A stretch of 64,000 nucleotides of DNA from Mesorhizobium sp. CA8. Lineage in GTDB: Bacteria; Pseudomonadota; Alphaproteobacteria; Rhizobiales; Rhizobiaceae. The DNA lies in contig NZ_JAIUHG010000026.1 in NCBI RefSeq assembly GCF_020164955.1, positions 1 to 64,000 on the forward strand, written 5' to 3'. The notes beneath the pieces were generated by a model, which saw only the letters and a list, made by a program, of their open reading frames with translations, was not told where the DNA came from and made no database searches. Positions 36,171 to 45,599 of the stretch are shown here, piece by piece. Positions within the stretch are counted from its first letter, which is position 1, and every line of letters starts with the position of its first letter. Position numbers and translations under genes: made by a program.

Positions 36171-37214
36171 CTAACCCCGTTTTCCGATGACGCCGTAAAG
36201 CACGTTTCGGTTCTCGCCGAAGAACACTTGCGCCTCGACCGTGTTGCGGTCGACGCTCCCATTGATGATGTTCCACATATCGGCCTCAGATCGCAGCAGC
36301 AGCACCCAGTCCATAAACGTTTCGCGGTATCCGGCGTCGGGATTGCCCTCGGCGTAGTTCGCGAACAGGAACGTGCCGCCGGGCTTCAGCATCTGCATGC
36401 AGTGTTTCGTGAGTTTCACTGCGACATTGTGCGCAAGATAGTCGTAAAGGCCCGAGGCATAGATGAGATCGAACTTGCCGAGCCTATGACCCCTAGCGAG
36501 CACGGTCCTCACCGAACCGTCCAATGCCTCGACCGCTGTGCCCTGGAATTCGCGCGCGATCAGGCCGACGCTCTGCGGGTCCTGATCGAGTGCAACCCAG
36601 CGCTTGATGTGCCCTTCCGCCAGCGCCGCCGAACGATTGGCCTCCCGCAAATGGCCGGCAGCTATTGCCAGAACCTCGGTTTCCGGCCCGTTTCTGGCCG
36701 CGGTCTCATCGACATAGCGGGTCAGAAGATCGCGCCGCTCCCGTGCAGCGATGCAGGACGGCACATTCTTGGTATGGCTGTAGAGCGCCGTGCCGATCTC
36801 GGAGGCGTTCGCCACGCTGTCGGCCACATGAGGGTCGCAATAGATGTAGTCGAGCAGCTGCGCGTCGCCGGAATAACCCCTGGGCTTTGTGAAAGACCAG
36901 CGCGTCAGCGGGTCTTCGAGAAAGTATTCCAGGATTGGATGGTTCTGCGCCACCGGTATTAAGGATTGCCAGACATCGGGGCGAAGCCTGGATCGCAGTG
37001 CGTTGAGCGTCGACAGCAGGCGGCTAACAAGATCGGCCGGGTTCTTACCTCGTTCGATCTGCTGGCTGGTCGTGTGCAGGATGAGCGCAAGCTCAGCGCG
37101 TGCGGTTTCGAACGCTTCGCCATGATGTTCTGGTTTTCGATGTAGGTTGGCGGCGATTATCTCGGCTGTAATCAGGCTTTGGCCATCTAAGACGGTTCGC
37201 ACGCGCCGCTCCAT
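36171..37214 (-). CDS. class I SAM-dependent methyltransferase-like protein
   Basis: 347 residues. An N-terminal helical region of about 120 residues is followed by TKPRGYSGDAQLLDYIY and then a Rossmann methyltransferase core: EVLAIAAGHLREA at motif I (the usual glycine-rich loop is changed to AAGH), RWVALDQDPQ at the acidic ribose-binding strand, FDLIYASGLYDYL at motif IV and LKPGGTFLFANY at motif VI. Substrate unknown. It is divergent from the GGDEF-EAL gene across 264 bases, which suggests, but does not show, a signalling connection. Confidence 0.75.
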   Translation of the reverse strand: MERRVRTVLDGQSLITAEIIAANLHRKPEHHGEAFETARAELALILHTTSQQIERGKNPADLVSRLLSTLNALRSRLRPDVWQSLIPVAQNHPILEYFLEDPLTRWSFTKPRGYSGDAQLLDYIYCDPHVADSVANASEIGTALYSHTKNVPSCIAARERRDLLTRYVDETAARNGPETEVLAIAAGHLREANRSAALAEGHIKRWVALDQDPQSVGLIAREFQGTAVEALDGSVRTVLARGHRLGKFDLIYASGLYDYLAHNVAVKLTKHCMQMLKPGGTFLFANYAEGNPDAGYRETFMDWVLLLRSEADMWNIINGSVDRNTVEAQVFFGENRNVLYGVIGKRG

Positions 37215-37478
37215 AGTTAACAGGCAGTTAACTTATTGCGTAGAATGCGTCATTTGCCAATGCCGGCTCGGACGCATTTTACCGATATGATTAATTCTCC
37301 GTTAACCATTTCAGATGTTTGAGCATCTCCTGGCTCGGAGTCCGGGTTCCAGTTAATGCAAACTTGGCCTGCGCCAGTGCAATGATTGCGTGGCAAACCG
37401 TGTCCCAAGGAGTCGACGCGTGGGGCAGAAGCTGGAAAGGATCTCGCAACGCAAAACCCCGTTCAGCGGGGGGGTGCT
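37215..37478. promoter_or_regulatory. divergent promoter region with an inverted repeat
   Basis: AATGCGTC at 37244-37251 and GACGCATT at 37271-37278 form an 8-bp inverted repeat with a 19-base centre, 30 bases upstream of the methyltransferase start. Two GTTAAC hexamers also occur. No consensus promoter stands out. Confidence 0.35.
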
Positions 37479-39485
37479 GTGAACTACCGCGTCTCCTCCG
37501 CATTGGCCGATATGGCGCATGTGGAGCCGCACGAATCCCGCTGCGAGCCGGGGCGTGACGAGCTCCGCGTCCTCTATCGAGCGGAAGCCCAGGCGAAACG
37601 AAGAACGGAAGCCAGGCCTGGGCTATGGATGGCAGTCGCCATTTATTTGACGTTTTCGGCAACGGATCTGCTGCTGATACCGGACGTGGCGGCCTATACG
37701 ATTGTAGCCCGCTTCGTCGTCGGCATAACAGCCTTGCTGATTTTGGAAGAACAGCTTCGCCGCGGGGTCGCGACGGAATGGCTCGATTTGACTTGCGCCG
37801 GAGCCATCATTTTCGGTTATGTCGGTTGGCTTTGCCCAGCCTTTACCGGCGCCGACAAGGAAAGCGTTGGGTACTACATGGTGTTCGGCACGATTTTCAT
37901 GATGAGTGCCAATCTTTTCTTCACGTTCAGCTTCAAGTTGTCGATAGTAACGTCAACAATAATAATGTTAATATTGTACCTGGTAAACTATTTTTTGCCC
38001 GCTACATTAACCTACAAGATGGTGTTCGCGACCTTCTACGTGTCGTGCTTTACGTTCACGTCATATGTGAACTGGAAGCTGAATGGGGAGCGCTACAACG
38101 TCTTCCTGAACGCCCTGGAAGCCAAAATTCAGCACAGGGAGGCCACAGAGCGCGGCAAGGCCCTGCTGCGGCTATCGCGGACAGACCCGCTTACGGGGCT
38201 GGAGAATAGGCGGGCAATCGATGAGAAGCTGCGTGACTACTGGAGCGACTGGCAACAGCTAGGCAACGGTTTCGCGGCCATCCTTATCGACGTGGATTTC
38301 TTCAAGAAATTCAATGACTGCTATGGCCATCAGGAAGGCGACCGTTGCTTGATCCATGTCGCCAATGCGCTTCGCGATCTCATTAAGCAATATGACGGTT
38401 CGATCGGGCGCTACGGCGGCGAGGAATTCATCGTGCTGGTCCGTATGGACAAGAAGGAGCGGGTCGCGGAGCTAGCGGAAGCCATTTGCCTCACAGTGGA
38501 AAGGCTGGCTCTTACCCACGAGCTGCGGCGTGACGGCATCTCGATCGTCACGGCGAGCGTCGGCGCCGCCTTGACCAGAGTGCAGGCTGGCGCAAAGCTG
38601 GAGAAGATCATTCACGAGGCTGATCGCGCGCTCTACCTGGCAAAAGCCGGCGGCAGGAACTGCGCTCGGCTGTTCGATCCGACCGATCCCCAGAGCAGCG
38701 ACGAGAGCGAGAACATCGCGGCTTTGCTGAAAATCGCGATCGGCCAGAATCTCGTCTCGCTCGTTTACCAGCCCATCCAGGATGTCGCTTCGGGCAAGGT
38801 CCACGCCGCCGAGGCTTTGATGCGCCTCAAGATGCTGGACGGCACTTTGGTTCCGCCAAGCCTGTTCATTCCCGTGGCGGAAAGAACCGGCGCCGTCCTG
38901 GAACTCGGGCGCTGGGTGATAAGATCGGTCTGCACCGAGCTCCTGGCGGACGACCACATCGGCGTCGTCAGCGTCAACGTCTCGCCGATCCAGCTCAAGA
39001 CGCCCGGTTTCGCAACGTCCGTCGCCGGCATATTGGGCGAGACCGGTGTTGCCGGCAGCAGGCTGGCCTTCGAAATTACCGAAGGCCTCGAGATGGAGAT
39101 GCATTCGGACGTTCTACGCTGCATCAGCGACCTGAAAGTGCTGGGTATCAAGATATGGCTTGATGATTTCGGGACGGGCTTCGCAGGCCTTTCGTGGCTG
39201 CGTCTCATCGATTTCGATACGGTCAAGATCGACCGTTCGTTCCTTCACGCCTGCGGTACCCAGAAGGGCATGGCGATGCTCCAGGACATCGTCGCCTTGG
39301 TCCGAAATCGCGGCCCCAAAATCCTGGTCGAGGGGGTGGAAACCGACGAGCAGATGGCGCTCATACACGAGTTCGCCATCGACAAGGTCCAAGGTTACCG
39401 TGTTGGCCGCCCTGCTGCCGCCGGAAGCTTCCAGGCAAAGCGGACCAACCAGAAACGGCCATTTACCGTGCTAAAGTCCGCATGA
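37479..39485 (+). CDS. membrane GGDEF-EAL bifunctional cyclic-di-GMP enzyme
   Basis: 668 residues from a GTG at 37479 preceded by a G-rich ribosome site (an ATG at 37512 is the alternative). Five or six membrane helices (about residues 48-195), then GGDEF (DPLTGLENRR near 236, active site YGGEEF near 313) and EAL (AAEALMRL, NVSP, EITEG, WLDDFGTGF, KIDRS, EGVET). All EAL metal and catalytic residues seem present, and GGEEF is an active variant. The inhibitory RxxD site ahead of GGEEF is KQYD, so product inhibition is probably weak. It could make or break c-di-GMP according to a membrane signal. Confidence 0.92.
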   Translation: MNYRVSSALADMAHVEPHESRCEPGRDELRVLYRAEAQAKRRTEARPGLWMAVAIYLTFSATDLLLIPDVAAYTIVARFVVGITALLILEEQLRRGVATEWLDLTCAGAIIFGYVGWLCPAFTGADKESVGYYMVFGTIFMMSANLFFTFSFKLSIVTSTIIMLILYLVNYFLPATLTYKMVFATFYVSCFTFTSYVNWKLNGERYNVFLNALEAKIQHREATERGKALLRLSRTDPLTGLENRRAIDEKLRDYWSDWQQLGNGFAAILIDVDFFKKFNDCYGHQEGDRCLIHVANALRDLIKQYDGSIGRYGGEEFIVLVRMDKKERVAELAEAICLTVERLALTHELRRDGISIVTASVGAALTRVQAGAKLEKIIHEADRALYLAKAGGRNCARLFDPTDPQSSDESENIAALLKIAIGQNLVSLVYQPIQDVASGKVHAAEALMRLKMLDGTLVPPSLFIPVAERTGAVLELGRWVIRSVCTELLADDHIGVVSVNVSPIQLKTPGFATSVAGILGETGVAGSRLAFEITEGLEMEMHSDVLRCISDLKVLGIKIWLDDFGTGFAGLSWLRLIDFDTVKIDRSFLHACGTQKGMAMLQDIVALVRNRGPKILVEGVETDEQMALIHEFAIDKVQGYRVGRPAAAGSFQAKRTNQKRPFTVLKSA

Positions 39486-40493
39486 CCGAGCAGGCGGCGG
39501 CGTTCAGGGTGGGAAGCCGCCGGGGCTCCGACCGGGCGGCCTTGCTGATTTTTGATCTCTGATCGGCGATCGAATGGCGGACGGGAACGGGACGCTGACA
39601 CGATCCTCGCTGCTTCGCCGGCGCACCGTCGCCATGATCGCGTCGCTTGATGCGCGGTTCGCCATGCTAATGTTCGTGCTGTCTGCTCTTGATATCTCCT
39701 TCCGGACGGCGCAAAGCTTGGATGTCGTCTTTCATAATAGCGGCCCGACAGCTCCGCGTTGGGGTGCGTTGGGTTGAACCGCCGGGCCTAACCGACTCGG
39801 TAGGGGAAGAGTCGGCTAAAACGCGAGGCTAAATTAGCGCCCCCGCATTGATATAGATGTTTATGTCTTTCCACCGGTTTCGTAGCTCCATTGGTCGCGC
39901 CAGCAGCAACGGCATCGCCGCTGCGGGTATCAGGAGTCGCCGCCATGTTTGAACCCAGCTGCCGGTAGCGCTCGGCCCTACCGTGCGGCTGAACCCTTGC
40001 ATTCCACACGCTGGCTTGGACCGGCGTGCATCTTACAACATCGGCATCGTGGGTCCGTCTGCTTAGATGCTTGGGCTTCTCAAAGAGGTGGAGGTTTTCG
40101 GGGTATCCAAGCCTGAGCGCGGCGTTGCAATCTGGTATCTTTGGGCTGATAGGACGCTTTCGATGGCGTCAGCGGGCGCCTTTCAGCCGACTATGACGGG
40201 GCTATGCTCGCCAGCACCTGAATGAACATCTGCGGAAGCAGTTTTCCGTCGGGATTTACGAGTTGGCGGATAAGGCGTTCGTCTCACGCGCTTTGCGACT
40301 GGCGGGGCAAGGCACAGGTGCGCCGGGACACGCAGGCTCTCCGTCGTTGTCATTTAAATTAGCCTGGACCAGGCCGATTCTGTCGATCGGCATCTTGCCC
40401 CGGGCCGGGTCACCACTTTCCTGGGATTGCCCAGCTGGAAAGAGCGTCGGTCTCCAGATCATGTCGGTTGCGCGCGCCCGTGGCCCACAGGCA
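39486..40493. other. long region without a confident gene
   Basis: About 1 kb between the GGDEF-EAL gene and the fimbria-like operon end. Short frames only; none has a recognisable motif. A 7-bp hairpin (CCGACTC/GAGTCGG) near 39788-39813 could end the GGDEF-EAL transcript but has no T-run. Confidence 0.35.
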
Positions 40494-40976
40494 TCATTCG
40501 CAGCGGACAGTGACCTCGGCCTGATAACTGCCTGCCGGGAAGATGCCCGGCGACTTTGTGGCGGTCAGATCGACCTGGATCGTATGGGTCCCGTTGGTCA
40601 GCTTTTGCGGCGAGCTGCCCGGGACATCCAGCCCCGAGCCGTCGAGGCGGAAGACGGAGGCGAAGGTGAGGTTGGTGTCGCCGCCGGTCGGCGCGGACGT
40701 GAATGCGGCCGGCGCGGGCGCGGAAACGGTATAGCAGTCTAGCAGGTTTAGGATGGAACACAGCGTCGAGTTCGCGGTGATGGTGGCGCCGGCGCTCGAG
40801 CCGCCCGCCTGCTTGGAGCCGAAGATGTTGATAGCGGGGTTCGATTTCATCGTTCCCGGTGCCCCGATCACGATTGTGCAGGTGCCGATGATCGCCGCCT
40901 GCGCCGGGAGACAGACCCAGGCAAGCGCTGCCAACGCCAACAGCGCGCGGCTATTTCCGTTTCTTTTTCTTTTCAC
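40494..40976 (-). CDS. secreted DUF4402/spore-coat-U-like protein (putative pilus subunit)
   Basis: About 160 residues from the GTG at 40976; the frame is open further up but there it overlaps the preceding gene. A signal peptide (ALLALAALAWVCLPAQA) is followed by a Ser/Thr/Gly-rich beta domain and the ending FPAGSYQAEVTVRCE. The last 15 residues match the end of the first gene of this operon (FSAGNYQATVTLRCE), so the two are paralogues; pilus and coat proteins of this type end in a conserved beta strand with a terminal Cys. Overlaps the upstream gene end by 26 bases. Confidence 0.65.
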   Translation of the reverse strand: MKRKRNGNSRALLALAALAWVCLPAQAAIIGTCTIVIGAPGTMKSNPAINIFGSKQAGGSSAGATITANSTLCSILNLLDCYTVSAPAPAAFTSAPTGGDTNLTFASVFRLDGSGLDVPGSSPQKLTNGTHTIQVDLTATKSPGIFPAGSYQAEVTVRCE

Positions 40977-41526
40977 CACCGGCCGTGCCTCTGATACTCC
41001 AGCCTTCGTTGGCCCATCCCCTTGATTTGGCTTGGGCCGCGCTGACTTGAGCCGCGCCGGCTTGGGGTTCGGCGCCCTGGGGTGGAGAGGCGGCCACACT
41101 CCCCACGGTCTGGCCGTCGGCGCCGAGGCCCATTTTGAGCAGCTTCAATTCAAGCTGCAGGCGCTCGACTTCCAGCTCGTAGAGGCGGCTGCAATCGACG
41201 CGTTTCGGCGTCCGCCCGATCGGGATCACCACGCGGCCATAGGTGGCGATGTCGCTGTTGGCCTGGTTGCTGTTGTTATTGCCGCGGATGATGCCGAGGT
41301 CGAGATAGGCGCCGCTGCCGGAAACGGCCGAGCGGCAGGTGGTGCCATCGCTGGCATGAACCTCGTCCTGGCCCTGGGGCAGGGTGACGCCGGGCAGGCT
41401 GAAACCGGTCTGGTTCTGGTTCAGGTTCAGGTTCAGGATATCCTCGGCAAGCCCCTGACTGACGGCAGCCAGGGCGGGCAGCAAGGACAAGGTCAGAACC
41501 TGCGATGCCCGAAGAACTTTCCGCAT
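40951..41526 (-). CDS. secreted protein of a fimbria-like operon, function unknown
   Basis: 191 residues. Signal peptide (LTLSLLPALAAVSQGLA), then an Asn/Gln-rich segment (NLNLNQNQTGFSLPG), a middle with ATYGRVVIPIGR and CSRLYELEVERLQLELK (short coiled coil), and a Lys-rich end. Two Cys could form a disulfide. It overlaps the upstream chaperone-like gene by 34 bases and the downstream gene by 26, so the operon is tightly packed. No family recognised. Confidence 0.7.
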   Translation of the reverse strand: MRKVLRASQVLTLSLLPALAAVSQGLAEDILNLNLNQNQTGFSLPGVTLPQGQDEVHASDGTTCRSAVSGSGAYLDLGIIRGNNNSNQANSDIATYGRVVIPIGRTPKRVDCSRLYELEVERLQLELKLLKMGLGADGQTVGSVAASPPQGAEPQAGAAQVSAAQAKSRGWANEGWSIRGTAGGEKKKKRK

Positions 41527-41903
41527 ATCTGTGCCCTTATCTGGGTCTGCTCGCTTGGAAAGGGGATACTCTCGGTACAGATGCGCACTTTGCGCTCATT
41601 CGCGCCGTCGAACGGCACGACCACTAGGACAGGGCGCGAGGCCTGGCCGGCCAGAAGGAAGGTGCCCGGCGTGATCCTGGCCGCGACCGGCTGGAAATCC
41701 TGGTCGTAGACATGGACCTCGACCCGGATGCGCTGGTTGTACGGATTACCCGGAAAGACGCGGACGGCAAAGGCATCGGTGAAGGATCGCACCTCACCCC
41801 GCATCGGCGTCATCGACTGGGCGATCGCTGCAACGGGAGACAGCGCGGCGATCAGGCCCGCCCCAAGCATTGAAATTCTTCTCAAGGACCGATCCTTTCG
41901 CAT
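41493..41903 (-). CDS. short periplasmic pilus-chaperone-like protein
   Basis: 136 residues. A signal peptide ends near AIAQ. The mature part reads like the N-terminal Ig domain of a pilus chaperone: RGEVRSFTDAFAVRVFPGNP, RIRVEVHVYDQDFQPV, ITPGTFLLAGQASRPVLVVV and a final RICTESIPFP (the strand where PapD-type chaperones have their conserved FYxxP-like region). The second domain of classical chaperones is missing, so it is a single-domain relative. Starts 5 bases after the end of the first gene. Confidence 0.7.
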   Translation of the reverse strand: MRKDRSLRRISMLGAGLIAALSPVAAIAQSMTPMRGEVRSFTDAFAVRVFPGNPYNQRIRVEVHVYDQDFQPVAARITPGTFLLAGQASRPVLVVVPFDGANERKVRICTESIPFPSEQTQIRAQICGKFFGHRRF

Positions 41904-41908
41904 TAGGA

Positions 41909-42378
41909 CTATTCGCAGCGCAGCGTCACCGTCGCCTGATAGTTGCCGGCGGAGAACCGGTTCGTGCCGCTCTTGGTGCCGCGAGATTGACCGCCACCGT
42001 CGATGTGCCCGGCACCGTCAGCGCGGTTGCGGTGCCGGTTTCGGCAATCGTCTGCGCGCCTGAAGTGGCGAAGGTCGGGATCCATGTCGTCGCCGTGGTG
42101 TCCGAGACCGGCACGGTCGTCGTGGTCACGGGGTCCACGCTGAGCGAGACGCCGCCCGTCGTATCGACCTGAGCGCTGCCTGCCGAGCCGGCGGCATTAT
42201 GTGAGCTCAGCGACTGAAGATTGCTGCTCACGGTCATAGTGCCGTTGGAGTTGATCGTGATAGTGCAGGTCGCGGTGACCGTGCCGCTGAACAGCACATT
42301 TCCGGTGGCGGCCGATGCCCTCTGGCCAGCGCAGACGGCCAGCAGGCTCGCAGCCATGATGGCGCGAAAGAACTTCAT
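41909..42378 (-). pseudogene. DUF4402-like pilus subunit, apparent frameshift near the C-terminus
   Basis: First gene of the operon; ATG 42378 with GAGGGA well placed. Signal peptide (AIMAASLLAVCAGQRASA), then a Thr/Ser-rich beta domain with VTATCTITINSNGTMTV. In the annotated frame it ends TGSPPATIRRR at 41926, but the other frame from about 41980 reads GTKSGTNRF then SAGNYQATVTLRCE and stops at 41909, five bases before the next gene. That ending matches its paralogue at the operon end. So a small indel near 41980 breaks the gene, or the base call is wrong. Confidence 0.65.
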
Positions 42379-42989
42379 TGAGATCCCTCTTTCGAGCCGG
42401 ACGATGCGGCTCAACGTAGGGCTTATCATCCATTCGTCGTGGTTAATTTAGCGTTAATTAATATACGTTCGGTAAGCAGTTCCAAGAATGTCGGTCTGAA
42501 CCCCAGGTTGTTACAGGTTGCATTTCATGGTTAAAACGGTTCACCTGCTTGTCTTGTCCCAATTTATTCTTCAATGCGCGACCTGCCCGATCATGGCCGA
42601 TCTGATGACGTTGTGCCTCGTTCCGCGCGACATCGTTGTCGCAGCGATTGAGACCACTAGACGATGCCAAGAAGAGACTCGGCAAGCCTGCCGGCGCATG
42701 TTCCATTGGTATGGTTCGGTGGTGAACATCAACCCGGCCCTGTTCAACTTCGTCGTTGCAGCATATGAGCGCCTGAAATTCGTGGCGTCCCTCTAGCGGG
42801 AGAGGCGATTGAAGAATTCGAGGCGAGCTATCGCTATGAAGAAGAGCACAATCTTCCTCATGCTGTTGACGGAAGGCTTACCACATCGTCTGGAAGCATC
42901 GACGACCTCCTGACCGACATTGTGAATGCGACACGACTCTAGGCCAAGTATGGCGGCCATCCGGTCGGCCACAAAGTACGATCACGCGC
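42379..42989. other. region without a confident gene upstream of the fimbria-like operon
   Basis: About 610 bases, AT-rich just before 42480 (TTAATTTAGCGTTAATTAAT), where the operon promoter should lie. On the plus strand a frame from ATG 42527 (to 42796) and, after a shift, one ending at 42942 (EAIEEFEASYRYEEEHNLP) might be halves of one small protein; I cannot support it further. Confidence 0.35.
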
Positions 42990-44113
42990 CTAAGGCGAGA
43001 CCGACGGATCCAGGAAGAACGCTGCGGCTTCCCGATCTCTTAGGCTCAGCAGGTAGTGTTCAAACGCCTTGGTCTCCGCGACCGACCGATCGAGCAATGC
43101 ATTCAGTAGGCTCAGGCTTCGCTGTTCCCGCTCCCCCAGGCCGCGCCGCGCAGCCATTAATCCCGCGTCGTCTGACGAGCAGACGAACGAGAGGAATTTG
43201 CCGAGAATACCGACGATGATATCGGACAGTTGAATACCAGGTTCGTCATGGGAAATCGCAAAGTGTTTCAGCTCGCGATCGCGGTCGGTGAATGACAACC
43301 GCTCGATACGCTCCTTCACGATCTCCTCAACGCCGAGGATGTGCTGGGAGTTCTTGAAGAGACAGAGCCTCTGCACATAAAAGCGCGCGCAACTCTCGAC
43401 CAGCACGTTGGGTGTCTCGTCCTCAAGATAAGGAAGGGCATCGAGCGGTTCCGCAATCTGAAGCACACCTTTCAGCATCATGTGGTTGAACTGCGGGAGC
43501 AACTCCCGCCGGTGCTCCAGGAGATCGAGGAGTTCGGCCACGAAAGCCGGCCGCCGTTCTGGCCCCACATCCGGGTACCGGTAGCGAATGAAAATATCAA
43601 CGGTGTCGTCGCAGTCGTGGCGGAGGAGCGTATAAAGGTCATTCTTGAGCTGAGACGCAACCGCCAGCAGAGCGGCCGCGGCTCGCGCTTTCAGAATTGA
43701 GTCGATTGTATCCACAATCGACCAATAGAGCGGAATAATCGAGTATTGGACGAACAGCTCCTGTTCGATGAGCCATTTCAGGAAAATCTCCAACCTTGGC
43801 GCGTTGAGCAGCTCAAGAATTTCTCCGGCCGCCACATGCTTGAGTCTTATCTCGGGGGCATTGAGTTGCATACGTAGAGCCGAAGCTCGGCAATCGGCAA
43901 CGGTCGCGGCGTCCCGCGGTGCACAATGCCGCCCACGACAAAGCACTTTGGCTCGCGCACGTTGAGCCCGTCCGATCGCACGTGCAACCGGCGAATGTTG
44001 TTCGTCTCGTCGTAGTAAATTATGTACCTATCATCAGCCTTAGCAAGGCCATGAAGGGTGATCTCACGCTCCCGGATCGACCTGACATCAATCACACTCG
44101 CTCCCTTGGTCAT
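42990..44113 (-). pseudogene. DUF3800 protein, split by a frameshift
   Basis: The first part (ATG 44113) contains YIIYYDETNNIRRLHV and FVVGGIV, the N-terminal signature of DUF3800 proteins, thought to have an RNase H-like fold with this Asp as a metal ligand. It ends in the wrong frame after ELRLYV, and the continuation from about 43870 (LNAPEIRLKHVAAGEILELL) runs on for about 290 codons in the next frame with YWSIVDTIDSIL and a late SDIIVGILGKF that supplies the second acidic residue. Together they make about 370 residues, a full-length DUF3800. Either a recent pseudogene or a sequence error. DUF3800 genes often travel with mobile elements. Confidence 0.7.
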
Positions 44114-44344
44114 CGATCTGCGCTGCCCTGATTTCGATTGTGCGTACGCATGCGCTAGCAGTTCGACTTGCGCAGGAAATGCAAGCATGAAGTTGTTCGC
44201 TTCACGAAAGCAGAGGCGCCGAATTACGGCATAATGCTAGGTCGACGCGGAGCGAAACCAAGAATAAGATAGCGACACGTCTCATTGCTATCAAAAGTGC
44301 GCCGATCTCGCATCCGTCGTGCCGACGGTTCAAACCCAATCTCG

Positions 44345-44760
44345 CTACGCTGTGGAGGCAGTATTGCCGGCTGTACGATCTCGTCGTCAAAGAAGTGGCG
44401 CGCAGCGAACTGTGCCGACGCTTCATGGCGATCCCGGCGTCGGTCCGGTCACGGCACTTTCGTTTACGACAGCGATCGACGATCGTCACGCTTTCGCCGC
44501 TCACGCGATGTCGCGGCCCACTTCGGGCTGACCTCGCGGCGATGGCAATCGGGCTCCTCGATTGACGTTCAGGATTGCATATCAGGAGCCGGTGACGCCG
44601 ATGTTCGACGCTCGCTTTACGAGGCGGCTTCGGGGTGATGACGCGCTTCAAGGCTCCGACAAGGTCAAGGGCTGAGGTCAGGCGATCGCCAAAACGCTCC
44701 TGACCGCCGCAAGGCCTGTGTCGCCGTGGCGTGCAAACTGGCGGTGACCATGCTCGCCAT
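44345..44760 (+). pseudogene. IS110-family transposase, C-terminal fragment
   Basis: Three frames in turn read LWRQYCRLYDLVVKEVARSE, PGVGPVTALSFTTAIDD, and SRDVAAHFGLTSRRWQSG with GDADVRRSLYEAASG, the second half of an IS110 transposase including the helix-hairpin-helix PGVGP and the serine region. It is colinear with 55790-56150, which carries the same element less degraded. The N-terminal RuvC-like half is absent. Confidence 0.75.
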
Positions 44761-45599
44761 GTGAAGCGACGGAATGGTCCATGCCGGCGATTCCGCGACG
44801 AACCGAAGCGATGCTGCCCGGCGCGCTCATAGGAAGGACCGCCGGCTTCCGGGAGCGCATCCATGAACGCGCAACGGACGTTGAAACGCGTGGCGTCGGC
44901 GCGCTGTCGGGCGCCATCTGACACAAGGAAACCGCTCCGGCGGATGAGGACTAGGAACGATGGAACGCACGTTATCTCGCTTGCGGCCGCCCGATTGCGA
45001 GGCGGCAGGACCACGCCGGATTGCCTATGACGATGCTCCGTCTGCCCGAGGGAAAGTGCGCCGCGAGGGTTCCAGTGTTGCAGATAAGCAGCGCAGCTAC
45101 GCCGTCCCAGAGCGCGGAAGACTGCACGGCGCATCCGAAATCAGCGCCAGCAAACGGAATCGTGGTATAGAGCATAGAGTGGCATATTATTGCATTAATA
45201 AGTCCTCCAAAGTACGACCGATTAAGACGGCAAGGTAAAATGACACACATTGTGCCGCAGTCGGTTGGTTGTATTTGCAATGAATTACGACGCGGTTTTG
45301 CAATGTGCGGGGGTTTACCGCACATTGCGAGAAGCGCGATGTCGCGGTGAGTCCCGCGTCTTAATGCAGTGTGGCCGAGGACCGGCAGGACCACCGCGGC
45401 ACTGATCCGGGTGATAGCCGTGGGCTGCCGGCGCAGCGAAGTCATCAGTCTGCGTTGGGGCGGAGTGCCGACTGTCAGCCGTCTCACGGGGACGGCGCGA
45501 TGGTGGTGTCGGCCAGGATGACGGGTGGTCACACGAGTTCAAGCAGTGTCTGGCTGGCAAGCCAGGACCCGACTTCAGAATAGGCTGCGCTCCCAGCGC
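44761..45599. other. region without recognisable gene
   Basis: About 840 bases of scrambled frames between the IS110 fragment and the vWA fragment. The long minus-strand frame 44202-45134 is antisense to the IS110 remnant and Arg-rich, so I treat it as chance. An AT-rich patch lies at 45180-45260. Confidence 0.35.

Noticed and set aside
42527..42942. Two adjacent plus-strand frames as a broken toxin-antitoxin gene
   Set aside because: The pieces resemble no toxin or antitoxin that I recognise, and the frame joint is not convincing.
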